Shown in pieces: positions 20,101-27,758 of a stretch of 64,000 nucleotides of DNA. Under the pieces are notes generated by a model, which saw only the letters and a list, made by a program, of their open reading frames with translations, searched no databases and was not told the origin of the DNA. Positions within the stretch are counted from its first letter, which is position 1. Every line of letters begins with the position of its first letter. Origin of the DNA: Paenibacillus wynnii (GTDB lineage Bacteria; Bacillota; Bacilli; Paenibacillales; Paenibacillaceae); the NCBI RefSeq assembly GCF_000757885.1, contig NZ_JQCR01000003.1:124001-188000 (forward strand), written 5' to 3'. The position numbers and the translations under genes are program-made.

Positions 20101-23100
20101 ATTTAGATGAAATGCCTGTCCTGCCTAATGGGAAAATAAACAGAAATGCTCTGATTCTACCGCAGGAAGCAAGTACATCAACCAAGGTGCAAGTAATACC
20201 GCCTTCATCAGAGCTGGAAAGAGCATTACTGGAGGCTTGGAAAGAAGTATTAAATGTTGAGCGCCTCAGTGTTCGGGATAACTTTTTCGATGTAGGTGGA
20301 AACTCTCTGGGATTAATATTAATAAATAATAAATTGAACTTGCTTATTGGAAGGTCAATTCCTTTAATGCAGCTATTCCAGCATCCAACCATTGAATCTT
20401 TGGTTAAGAGTCTGGGTGTTCCAGCAGTGCAATCCACTGAGGATAGGTTGCCACAGCTTACTTCGTACGCTGAACCGGATTCAACGGATATAGCCGTTAT
20501 AGGGATGTCCTGTAAATTCCCCGGGGCGGATGATTTAGATTCATTTTGGAGGAATATTGTTTCCGGGAAGGAATCCATCACTTACTTTGATCAAGAAGAA
20601 TTATTGGAGTCCGGCGTTGACCCTGAGTTATTGTCGAATCCGAATTATGTAAAGGCTAAAGGTTTTTTAGAGGGAATAGAGTACTTTGATTCTGAATTCT
20701 TTGATTATCCATATCAGGAATCCAATATGATGGATCCCCAAATCCGGATTCTTCATCAATGCGTCTGGGAGGCTGTGGAACATGCGGGCTATAATTCTTC
20801 ATCCTATAAAGGAAGAATAGGATTATTCGCCGGTAGTGGTTCCAGCTTGCCTTGGATGACCCGGTTTTTAGGAAATCAGAATGATTTTTTAAGTGCTTTT
20901 GAAGCCCTGACCTTAAATGAAAAGGATTATCTGACAACAAGGGTGTCCTATAAGCTTAATTTGAAGGGACCTAGCTTTAATATTCAAACGGCTTGCTCCA
21001 CATCCTTGGTAGCTATTCACCAAGCTGTCCAGTCATTAATTAGCGGAGAATCCGATATGGCCATAGCCGGTGGAGTATCTATTTCTTATCCGCGAAAAGA
21101 AGGATATCTCTGGCATGAAGGCATGATTTTATCCAAAGATGGCCATTGCAGACCTTTTGCCGAAGATTCCTCTGGAACCGTATCAGGAAATGGCTGCGGA
21201 ATTGTATTGCTAAAACCGCTTACCGCTGCAGTAAGGGATGGAGATAAAGTCTATGCCGTAATTAAAGGTTCTGCCATTAATAATGATGGAATTGAGAAAA
21301 TCGGGTATACAGCACCGAGTGTAGCCGGACAAGCCTATGTAATTGATGCTTCTCTTAAAAAAGCAGGCGTGTCTCCAGAGGACATCAACTATCTCGAAGC
21401 TCATGGAACTGGAACTAAATTAGGTGATCCGATCGAAATTGAAGCACTCAAGCAGTCATGGAATACCGACAAAAAAGGATATTGTGCCATAGGGTCTGTT
21501 AAGGCGAATATTGGTCATTTGGATGCTGCGGCAGGTGTAGCCGGTTTTATTAAGACTGTGTTGACGCTGTACCACAGAACGATACCTCCTCTTATTAATT
21601 ATAATGAGGCCAATCCGATGATTGATTTTGACAACAGCCCGTTCTATATCAATACAGAAGCGAAGTATGTTACAGATTCTCATGCAACCTTAAGAGCCGG
21701 AGTGAGCTCTTTTGGTATAGGAGGAACCAATGTTCATGTTATTTTGGAACAACCGCCTCTGGAGCAGCAAATGAGTATTTTACCAGATACAGTACATGTG
21801 CTGCCGTTCTCCGCAAGAAGCCAAACAGCACTAGCCAATACTTCGGAAGCTGTACTGAGCTACTTGGAGAATACCGGAGGTCTTAATCTTTCAGATGTAG
21901 CGTGGACCTTACAGGATGGACGTAAAGCATTCGAATACAGAAAAGTATTGGTAGTGAACAACTCATCAATCAAAAAGCAGGAAAACAATATAACCGAGTT
22001 CTTAAATCATCCCGGAGAGAGAATACCGGACATTAAAAAATCTGTATTTTTCATGTTTTCAGGAGAGAAAAGCTACTATCAAGGGATGGCTCGCGGCCTA
22101 TATTTCTCAGATCATAGAAGCAGAATCTCAGAGGTGTTTGGACAGTATATGGACCATGTTCTGTCGTTCCTGCAAGAAGATGAACGTGTGAATTCCCTAA
22201 GAATATTGTCCAGCAGTGTAGAGCAATCGGAGATCAATCCAACGGGATATAATCAACTCCTTTCGTTTGCGATCGGTTACTCACTAGGAAAAACCCTGAT
22301 TCAGACAGGTGTAGTTCCTATTGGGGTGATGGGTCAAAATATCGGAGAAATATGCGCACTCACGGTTGCAGGAGTTCTGGAACTGGAAGATGCCATTGAT
22401 CTGGTACGAAAATACAACGGAGGGCTGCAACACGAGGAGACAGGTTCATTAATTGCTGCTATAGCAGAGGGTAATGTGGAAGTAAGTGAAAGATCAACTC
22501 TTATATCATGTCTAGAAAATATCTCTCAATACAAGCTGAATCAGCCTTGGGTGCAGTTACTTTCAAACGGAGATGGAAGCCTAGAGAAGGCATTGGCAGA
22601 AAAGAATTCTATATTCATTGAAGTAGGCGCTGGTAATGGGCTGCAAGAGTTACTTACACAACATTCGGATGGGGAAGTAGTACATCTGATTCGTTGCTTC
22701 GCAGAAGAACAGGATGACTTGGTATACCTCAATCAAATACTTGGACAACTCTGGTGTCAGGGTGTAGATCTGGATTGGAATAGGTTAAAGGGAGAGTCCT
22801 TCAGAAAACGGGTCCCTTTACCTACCTATGTTTTTGATAAGAAATTTCATGAGAACGATGTGTCTTTATACAATTTTGCAAACCGGGCACTTGATAGCAC
22901 AACCTCCGGGGCACAAGTGGAGGCGGATTGTTCTGAGAAGAACCCTGAGGAAAAGGTCATTCATCTGTTATCTGGTATCTGGCGAGAAATATTGGGCTGT
23001 GAGGAGGTTCGTTCCGAGGATGACTTCTTCGTGCTTGGCGGACACTCCCTGAAAGCCATTTCCTTAGCTGCACAAATTCAAAAGAGTTTCGCTGTTGAAA

Positions 23101-26100
23101 TGCCGTTATCAGAACTATTTGCCCGCCCTGTTTTTAATCAAATGGTAGATTGGTTATTGTCCAACGCTCAAAAACAAACAGTAAGCAGCATTCTACCCGT
23201 TCAGAAGAGAAGCCAATATGAAGTCTCATCGGCGCAAAAGCGGATGTACGTGGTCAATGAAATGATCGGCGATGCTGTCCCTTATAATCTTGCTTCTATT
23301 TATCTGGTACATGGATTAGTTGATCGAGAAAAGTTTGTGAGGGTTATGGACGAGTTGGTACACAGACATGAATCGTTAAGAACTAGATTCCAGATGATCG
23401 AAGGAGAAGTCGTACAAATTATCGAGGAGAATATAGCGTCCATCGTCGAATTCGGGACAGCCGCTGAGGATCAGATTGAAGCTGAAGTCCAAAGTTATAT
23501 TAGGCCCTTCGATTTGTCTAAAGCACCTTTATTGAGAGTAAAGTTAATATCCATCCATTCAGAAAAGCACGTGCTCTTCATTGACATGCATCATATTATC
23601 TCTGACCAAAGTTCTATTGCGATCTTGTTACAGGAGTTTGCTGTCTTATATCGTGGAGAAAAGTTAAATCCGCTTGACCTTCAATATAAGGATTTCGCAG
23701 CCTGGCAGAATGAAATATTCAAGAGTAAAGAAATTGAAAAACAAATGGCGTACTGGAAGGATGAATTTACCGGGGAAATTCCAAAGCTTAACATGCTGTC
23801 AGACTTTAGAAGACCCCGTATCCAGACCTTCGAAGGAGATGTTGTTCCACTCGAACTGGGTGTAGAGCTCAGTGCCCAAATGAACATCTTAGGGAGAGAA
23901 TATGGTTTAACTCCGTACATGCTTCTTATGGCAGCACTGAAGTTAGTCTTGTGGAAGTATACAGGACAAAATGATCTGGTTGTAGGGACAGGTATTGCAG
24001 GACGACGAGATGCGGATCTTGATTCCATAGTGGGAATGTTTGTGAACACGCTGGCAATAAGATCACAAACCAATGAAGCATTAACCGTTACTGAATATCT
24101 GCAATATATGAAAGAAAAAATGATCAAAGCCTACGAAAATCAGGACTGTCAATATGAGATGTTAGTTGAAATGCTGGAGCTTGAAAAAGATATGGCCAGA
24201 AACCCACTTTTTGATGTGGTGATTAATTACATTAATATGGGGACTGAAGAATTGGCCATAGGAGATTTGGAACTTTCACCTTGGCCAACGGCAAAGATAG
24301 ACTGCAAATTTGATATTACATGGACCATTCAGGATAAGGATGGAAGTTATTACTCAGATATAGAGTATAACACCGCTCTCTTTACACGTGAGAGCATGGA
24401 GTCTTTCGGGAATAGACTATTGCACATGTTGAGACTCATTACAACTGAACCTGAACGTAAGCTAGGAGCACTCTCCATCATGACTCCCGATGAGGAAAAG
24501 TGGCTATTGGATTTAAACCAGACTGCAACAGCCTTTCCAAGGGACAAAACCATTATTCAGCTTTTTGAGGAACAAGTACAACAAAATGGTCATCGAATAG
24601 CCATCATCTGGGAGAGCGAGGAAATTAGCTATATGGATTTAAATAACAGAGCTAATAGACTCGCAGAGCAGATTGCTATGCACAATGTAAGATGCGGCGA
24701 TAAAATCGCAATTTTACTTGAACGGGGTCCATTGCAGATTATTAGTATTTTGGGAATACAGAAATCCGGTTGTGTCTATGTGCCGATCGATCCTGAATAC
24801 CCGGATAACCGTATTAATTTCATTCTTGAGGATAGCGGTTCTTGCTTGTTGCTAACTCAATCAGAGCTTCTATCGGGTATAACTCATGAGATTCCTGCAC
24901 TCTTAGTAGATATTGAGCCGGACTTGCTGAAATCCAATGAAGATTTATCGCTAACAATGAACCGTCCCTTCCCATCTGCTCGTGCTGAAGATCCAGTATA
25001 TATTATGTACACTTCAGGATCGACAGGCACGCCAAAGGGAACTCTCATTAGTCACCGGAATGTAATACGCGTAGCCAAAGAAACTAACTTTATTACGATT
25101 GAACCAACGGACAGACTCTTACAACTATCCAATTATGTATTTGATGGATCAGTATTTGATATCTATGGTGCCCTGCTTAACGGAGCTTGTCTAGTAATGA
25201 TCGCTAAGCAAGCTGCCATTGAGATCGCCCAATTGTCTGAGTTCATCGAACAACAAGAAATTTCGGTGTTCTTTGTTACAACCGCTCTGTTCAATATGCT
25301 GGTAGATGGAGACCTTACCTGTCTGAAGAATGTTCGTAAGATTGTATTTGGCGGGGAGGCTGCTTCTCTCATTCATGCACGGAAAGCCTTGGAGGCACTG
25401 GGGCCGAACAAGATTATTAACGGTTATGGGCCAACGGAATCAACGTTCTTTGCAACTTACTACCCTATTAACAAAATAGGGAACAATGATCAATCCGTAC
25501 CTATTGGTACAGCCCTGTCTAATACAACACTGTATATTCTTGATTCACAAGGTCAGCCTGTCCCATCTAATGTTCCTGGTGAACTATATATCGGAGGCGA
25601 TGGGGTGGGTATAGGCTACCTGAACAGAGATGAACTAACGAGGGAGAAATTCATAGAGAATCCATTTGACAGCTCTGAAAAGCTCTATCGTACAGGAGAT
25701 TTGGTATGGCGTATGCCTTCGGGTGATATCGGATTTATTGGTCGTACGGATTTCCAAATCAAAATCAGAGGTTTTAGAGTGGAGTTAGGTGAAATTGAAG
25801 CTCAAATTAAAGATCTCTCGGGTATTCAGGATGTAATCGTTGTACCGCAAACAGACAAGTCAGGAAGTCTCTATATTGCTGCTTACTATACTGTTGAGGG
25901 GCTAACTCACCTCGAATCAGAGCAGATTAGAGAACTTCTTCTGAACAAGATGCCGGATTATATGATTCCTTCACGGATGATGAAGATGGACATCTTCCCA
26001 CTGACTCTAAATGGAAAAATTGATCGCAAGTCTCTGCCGGTTATTGAAGAACATAAAGATCAATTATCCAGCTATGTTGCACCTAGAAATGAACTGGAAC

Positions 26101-27758
26101 AAATGATCCTTACAAAAATGCAGGATGTTCTCGACAATAGCACCATTGGGATTAGAGATGACTTCTTTAGATTTGGCGGACAATCCATAAAGGCCATTGC
26201 GTTGGTTCAGTCCTTATCAAAGTCAGGTATTCCGGTAAAGGTAAATGAGGTCTTCCAGTATCCTACGGTTGAAGGGCTGGGAGCTCTGCCCGAAGTCAGA
26301 AAGGTATTTGCATTGGATGCGAAACGCAAGTCAGCCACACCAGAACAAGAAATAAACCTGAATGTTGTAGCTCTTAATAAAAAACAAATAGATAGTCTCG
26401 TAGCTCATGTACGAAATACTTGTTCTATGATCTCAACTATGATTGCTTCTGCGAACCGGTTGGGCGAATTCCCACTCTCTCCCGTTCAGTTCGCTCATGC
26501 TTCACTCGGGTCAAGTATAAGCGGGTTTACCACCCGGATCATCGGGGAGTTGGATGAGCGGAACATACGCGAGATATTTATGAACACCATTCGCGACAAT
26601 CAGCTGCTTCATTGCGTGATCAACAAAGATCAGGCACTGGGATGGAGCGAGTGTGACATCTCAGATCTTCAATCGTTGATTCTGCAGAACATTCCGTACT
26701 TAGACTTACGGGAATATACACCTCTTACCAAAGAACAAATTACAGAGCAGCTGTGCTCAAGATTGTTATTATCGGACTATCTGTTAGGTGAATTACCTTG
26801 GAGACTTTGCTGCCTCCGCTTAAGTCAAGATACCCATTATGTGATTTGGGGTTTTGATCATACAGCCTTTGACGGGATGAGTGCCGAGGTGATTCGTCAT
26901 CAGTTGGAACAGGCGGTTTATGATTCACTGAATGAAGCTGAAGGTATTTCGGGTGAGTCCGCTGGAAAACCACTTCCGCAAAAGTATCAAGATTATGTCG
27001 CACTGCTGGCAACAGGACCCCAAGGAATCGGTGAACAAGAAATCATTGACCGTTTCTCCTTAGAGGTCTGGAATGAAAGCAATCAAATGCTGATGGAAAA
27101 GCTGGATCAAATCCCGAATAGGTGCGATAAAGAAATCCAGTTTCATATCCCGTTAAAGGATACCGATATTCAAGCCCAGTGGTGGAAAGCCTTTGATTTC
27201 ATTGTGAATTTATTCAGCGAATACACGGGAATTCCAGAAATTCCGATAGCAATTGTTAATTACGGCAGAAGCTACAATAACCAAGATTTTTATAACTGTG
27301 TCGGTGAGTTTCTGGATATCATTCCTTTGGTTGTAAGGGGAAGTAATCCAGAGGTACATCCGATGGAACTTATTAAGCAGTGTCAGCTTCATTCTATTAA
27401 CTTTCTATCTTTATTATTTGATCCTGTGTTATCCAAGAAATTCTCTAAGATAGCGGACCTCTTAAATCCGGCTTATCAAGTATTGGAGGAGCCAAAACCA
27501 TTTGTACTATTCAATTTCCAAGGATTTGTATCTAAAGAAGAACAGGAAGCCTTTAGTAATCCACCAGAGGTTGAGGATCAGAACAAGCTGGCAAAAGTAT
27601 TAGTCACTGTTAATTATAATGAGGAGAATTTAAGAATTATCCTAGAAAGCTCAATGGGTTTTAATCTGGATAAGCTCAGTGAGACCATGGAGACAAAATT
27701 AAGTCAATATTCAAATGTATTCGTTAATTATGGATTAATGGAGGCCGGAAATGTCTAA
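11133..27758 (+). CDS. Giant hybrid NRPS-PKS, C-A-T-KS-AT-T-C-A-T-KS-AT(dead)-T-C-A-T-Cterm
   Basis: Multimodular synthetase of 5541 residues. Domains (residues approx.): C 1-433 (HHIISDG); A 445-960; T 970-1049 (Ser1007); KS 1066-1493 (Cys1237 in TGCSTTL, HGTGT, NVGH); AT 1589-1925 (Ser1687 in GHSIGE, HAFH, malonyl type); T (Ser2009); C 2065-2495 (HHIIADG); A 2510-3005; T (Ser3058); KS 3115-3540 (Cys3288); degenerate AT 3637-3905 (GQNIGE, N3736 in place of Ser); T (Ser3972); C 4028-4455 (HHIISDQ); A 4465-4970; T (Ser5018); terminal C-like domain 5103-5530 (DHTAFDG). My readings of the specificity residues are DVTNFGVIW (A1, no match known to me), DIFLLGMIW (A2, close to glycine) and DGFFVGGFF (A3, Ile/Val-like). 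No KR, DH, ER, MT, epimerisation or thioesterase domain is seen. GTG start behind GAGGGGGTAGG. The C at its start means it receives an acyl chain, presumably from the next protein. Confidence 0.95.
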   Translation: MITKRVELSETQKGIYFDCQIDNPISYNISATLLIEGLQEKHFESALKLVIGEQEALRSSLQMVDDLPVLAIHDRIPYVLEKQDLSAHVELRDELVRGITKEECNTTFDFSEAPLFRTKLIQLEEHKHLFLICIHHIISDGLSLEIFKKKLLNYYSYLVNKKPMTLKQDSGFSEFIERENSKLLDGKYSKQKEYWSQKMRGSEPLALQPDYSVRHKDQGIGKEKRFEIPSEMIKAIHHLSMDQEVTDFMFFMAAFTVLMNQYTRNDDIIFSSPFSYRPSFDLEETMGCFVHMLPMRFNIQSDGHFTSILQQVSHELIQVYRNIGYPNNLIVRDSQLVPMPGSPSIFDVSFVYDIYEETEDNHLKIEVLDQDIVTFPGSLMVILNKTPYQDMIKIQYKSGIFSDEMIELLGRRFLKLLEVVIQNVDIPIGQIDLLLENEKKCILQDFNATSYFPYQPQHIMDVLHSKVINHPDHIALIEGEKQETYASVNAKANQLARKIAGRKRKANEAIGIQMHRSMNLVISLLAILKAGCAYVPIDPAYPAARKEYIFEDADINLLITSSECEFKEDWNIDFLIIDDPETYSGDDSNLAEELDPFSLAYIMYTSGSTGKPKGVMVENHSVVNTLMDLERRFPLGKDDVYLLKTSFTFDVSATEFFGWFMGEGALLVLEPDGEKNPQLILNEISKHAVTHINFVPTMFRLFLELFDMNSNLAKLDPLQWIFVGGEAVTPDILQKFNALQTNISLENVYGPTECTIWVSHYSLKNYNGAANIPIGQPLNESRWYVVGNNEHLQPVGIPGELCLSGVGLARGYLNMTALTEEKFVPNPFFEEGIDPEYYRYMYRTGDLVRWLPSGTIEYLGRIDFQVKVRGVRLEVGEIENVLSECEGIVQAVVVVKKQEGKPGVLCAYYLSENEIPVSELKDHLSNSLPTYMIPSFFVHKTELPHNNSGKIDRNALIADLAFIKETSLEYVSPRTELESQIASVWQEVLSVPLVGLDDNFFDIGGNSLSLIQVHNKLRKLVNLEFTITLFFQAPTVRLLAEHFSKTEAEVIGNREAYFKRNKKIVRQDIAIIGMSVHVPGAENVFDFWDNLKNEKESIHFYQDDELKELGIDTDLLNSPNYVKAKGRLQGVDSFDPQFFGYTPGEVRMMSPQLRLLYQGTWEALEDAGYFPNSDSSKIGMFMGGSDDFEWYKHVLFGDTDFSNKYQAFTLSTNHFLASRVSYKLDIKGPVFSALTGCSTTLVTPHLACQSLILGECDLAVAGGITIELPNDGGYLYEDGMMFSPDGHCRPFDAQAQGTVFSNGMGLVVLKRLNEALEDGDQIYAVIKGSAINNDGNQKVGFLAPSVIGQTEVIQEAYRVAGIDPETVSYVEAHGTGTLLGDPIEVESLSKAFASDKKQFCVLGSVKGNVGHTDTAAGVVGLAKVALSLKHKYIPGTVNYQDPNPKIDFKNTPFMVKEHGTEWGKEPLTNGLLRAGINSFGVGGTNAHMVLEEPPATSESSPDEQVNVLPFSAKSAEALRETSKKVVEYLLENPGTRLSDAAWTLQVGRMPFPYRSTLVITDAFRNEPERVLKNLNDTALYEVKTSNRKVYFMFPGQGSQYQGMGRDLYYSADQSAMSRIFKRHIDQVFDLLKEEERAEFKELIYGDQHPHQINQTEYSQFALFATSYALAKTLMELGIQPAGMIGHSIGEVTAATVAGVFALKDAVEIVRTRGQIMQKQEPGVMLAVMADAGEVEKELEPNVWLALENTTRSCVVGGSEQAIVHFESKLEKLGLKFVRVKTSHAFHTPMMEQAAQEFQQFLAQYTMNEPLIPIVSNTSGTWVQEKDMTNPEYWSKHILKTVKFSKNLSEVLKNKDDVFIEVGAGRTLSTFARQHESRADGQHFINLIRHPQEIENDVVYTNKKFGEIWCAGIQVDWVALKGSSVRKRLSLPTYVFDKVHFPIHIQTDAVQKSAFNRLDISETKSSIPLRSVAFQSKGGLESTVVDAYKTVFGFDTIGVDQNFFTLGGDSLKAVSLSSAIKNVLGIKVEIADLFKYPSPGALASYLSETEVSTSNDMSIRPAAKMDGYTLSSAQNRMFALSLLDKDNVAYNLPSATMIRGPLDKVRVEQALDKLIQRHESLRTTFRIRDNQPVQIIHSTAKVPITYSDKTVTSHEDIRHLIYEFIKPFDLEKAPLFRVELINTGVDSYLLLFDLHHIIADGTSVEIITRDFNELYFGELAPAKIQYKDFAVWQRDYLKSQEIEVQKEFWLQQLGEHLPVLELPIDFKRPPVKDFAGSRIYFDLDRQLTAKLVDLAQTSEATLFMIMLSAWNVLLARYTGQEDIIVGTPVAGRTQEEIEETVGMFVNMLAMRNHPENGKRFIDFLNEVKENSLKAFENQNYQFDELVEQLNLKRELSRNPLFDVCFDFQNMEVYDLEINGIRFTPYTFETNSAAYDLVLTCQENKKDQVITGFFEYSTGLFKKETVERMARHFREILVHITQEKDVRIADIGLLPQAEKQFILKQFNNTTLKFNDTLLIQEMFEHNVQAFPDKTALIVSSGKKLTYRELNDQSNALAWRLIELGIHKDSLVGIMPRRDEYLLISILGVLKAGGAYVPIDPGFPEERIAYMLSECEISTLICSGEYRDLVHFEGTIIDCESLDTNSNLYSNPSQRGIKNSLACVIFTSGSTGRPKGVMINQESIVNFIHDIKNREIFRSRDDRMISVTTLSFDIFGFESIVPLCTGHSVYLADENEQLDPSLANQKIIEHKVTHILSTVSRIKAFVENPDFDQALKQLKCILSGGENYPVQLLQDLQKRSQARIFNMYGPTETTIWSTTKELTHSSSINIGQPIANTQAYIMNTVGKLQPIGVFGELYLAGHGLARGYLNNPEETKDKFIEVSDLPGILLYKTGDRARLLDNGEIELLGRLDSQIKIRGYRIELTEIEKMVLSHENIRQAVLTVIDDKRNNKQLVLHYCTKKEVELSSEDSVWLKGWLRECLPHYMVPSYFIHLDEMPVLPNGKINRNALILPQEASTSTKVQVIPPSSELERALLEAWKEVLNVERLSVRDNFFDVGGNSLGLILINNKLNLLIGRSIPLMQLFQHPTIESLVKSLGVPAVQSTEDRLPQLTSYAEPDSTDIAVIGMSCKFPGADDLDSFWRNIVSGKESITYFDQEELLESGVDPELLSNPNYVKAKGFLEGIEYFDSEFFDYPYQESNMMDPQIRILHQCVWEAVEHAGYNSSSYKGRIGLFAGSGSSLPWMTRFLGNQNDFLSAFEALTLNEKDYLTTRVSYKLNLKGPSFNIQTACSTSLVAIHQAVQSLISGESDMAIAGGVSISYPRKEGYLWHEGMILSKDGHCRPFAEDSSGTVSGNGCGIVLLKPLTAAVRDGDKVYAVIKGSAINNDGIEKIGYTAPSVAGQAYVIDASLKKAGVSPEDINYLEAHGTGTKLGDPIEIEALKQSWNTDKKGYCAIGSVKANIGHLDAAAGVAGFIKTVLTLYHRTIPPLINYNEANPMIDFDNSPFYINTEAKYVTDSHATLRAGVSSFGIGGTNVHVILEQPPLEQQMSILPDTVHVLPFSARSQTALANTSEAVLSYLENTGGLNLSDVAWTLQDGRKAFEYRKVLVVNNSSIKKQENNITEFLNHPGERIPDIKKSVFFMFSGEKSYYQGMARGLYFSDHRSRISEVFGQYMDHVLSFLQEDERVNSLRILSSSVEQSEINPTGYNQLLSFAIGYSLGKTLIQTGVVPIGVMGQNIGEICALTVAGVLELEDAIDLVRKYNGGLQHEETGSLIAAIAEGNVEVSERSTLISCLENISQYKLNQPWVQLLSNGDGSLEKALAEKNSIFIEVGAGNGLQELLTQHSDGEVVHLIRCFAEEQDDLVYLNQILGQLWCQGVDLDWNRLKGESFRKRVPLPTYVFDKKFHENDVSLYNFANRALDSTTSGAQVEADCSEKNPEEKVIHLLSGIWREILGCEEVRSEDDFFVLGGHSLKAISLAAQIQKSFAVEMPLSELFARPVFNQMVDWLLSNAQKQTVSSILPVQKRSQYEVSSAQKRMYVVNEMIGDAVPYNLASIYLVHGLVDREKFVRVMDELVHRHESLRTRFQMIEGEVVQIIEENIASIVEFGTAAEDQIEAEVQSYIRPFDLSKAPLLRVKLISIHSEKHVLFIDMHHIISDQSSIAILLQEFAVLYRGEKLNPLDLQYKDFAAWQNEIFKSKEIEKQMAYWKDEFTGEIPKLNMLSDFRRPRIQTFEGDVVPLELGVELSAQMNILGREYGLTPYMLLMAALKLVLWKYTGQNDLVVGTGIAGRRDADLDSIVGMFVNTLAIRSQTNEALTVTEYLQYMKEKMIKAYENQDCQYEMLVEMLELEKDMARNPLFDVVINYINMGTEELAIGDLELSPWPTAKIDCKFDITWTIQDKDGSYYSDIEYNTALFTRESMESFGNRLLHMLRLITTEPERKLGALSIMTPDEEKWLLDLNQTATAFPRDKTIIQLFEEQVQQNGHRIAIIWESEEISYMDLNNRANRLAEQIAMHNVRCGDKIAILLERGPLQIISILGIQKSGCVYVPIDPEYPDNRINFILEDSGSCLLLTQSELLSGITHEIPALLVDIEPDLLKSNEDLSLTMNRPFPSARAEDPVYIMYTSGSTGTPKGTLISHRNVIRVAKETNFITIEPTDRLLQLSNYVFDGSVFDIYGALLNGACLVMIAKQAAIEIAQLSEFIEQQEISVFFVTTALFNMLVDGDLTCLKNVRKIVFGGEAASLIHARKALEALGPNKIINGYGPTESTFFATYYPINKIGNNDQSVPIGTALSNTTLYILDSQGQPVPSNVPGELYIGGDGVGIGYLNRDELTREKFIENPFDSSEKLYRTGDLVWRMPSGDIGFIGRTDFQIKIRGFRVELGEIEAQIKDLSGIQDVIVVPQTDKSGSLYIAAYYTVEGLTHLESEQIRELLLNKMPDYMIPSRMMKMDIFPLTLNGKIDRKSLPVIEEHKDQLSSYVAPRNELEQMILTKMQDVLDNSTIGIRDDFFRFGGQSIKAIALVQSLSKSGIPVKVNEVFQYPTVEGLGALPEVRKVFALDAKRKSATPEQEINLNVVALNKKQIDSLVAHVRNTCSMISTMIASANRLGEFPLSPVQFAHASLGSSISGFTTRIIGELDERNIREIFMNTIRDNQLLHCVINKDQALGWSECDISDLQSLILQNIPYLDLREYTPLTKEQITEQLCSRLLLSDYLLGELPWRLCCLRLSQDTHYVIWGFDHTAFDGMSAEVIRHQLEQAVYDSLNEAEGISGESAGKPLPQKYQDYVALLATGPQGIGEQEIIDRFSLEVWNESNQMLMEKLDQIPNRCDKEIQFHIPLKDTDIQAQWWKAFDFIVNLFSEYTGIPEIPIAIVNYGRSYNNQDFYNCVGEFLDIIPLVVRGSNPEVHPMELIKQCQLHSINFLSLLFDPVLSKKFSKIADLLNPAYQVLEEPKPFVLFNFQGFVSKEEQEAFSNPPEVEDQNKLAKVLVTVNYNEENLRIILESSMGFNLDKLSETMETKLSQYSNVFVNYGLMEAGNV

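Noticed and set aside
20090-20581. Minus-strand frame of 163 codons within the synthetase gene
   Set aside because: Lies opposite well-conserved A-T-KS domains; no start signal or protein-like features.
22041-22860. A second working malonyl acyltransferase in the large synthetase
   Set aside because: The nucleophile Ser is Asn and the HAFH subdomain is deleted.
26440-27758. A typical epimerisation domain at the end of the synthetase
   Set aside because: The motif pattern around DHTAFDG lacks the usual HHxxxDxxSW of epimerisation domains; left as condensation-like, not excluded entirely.
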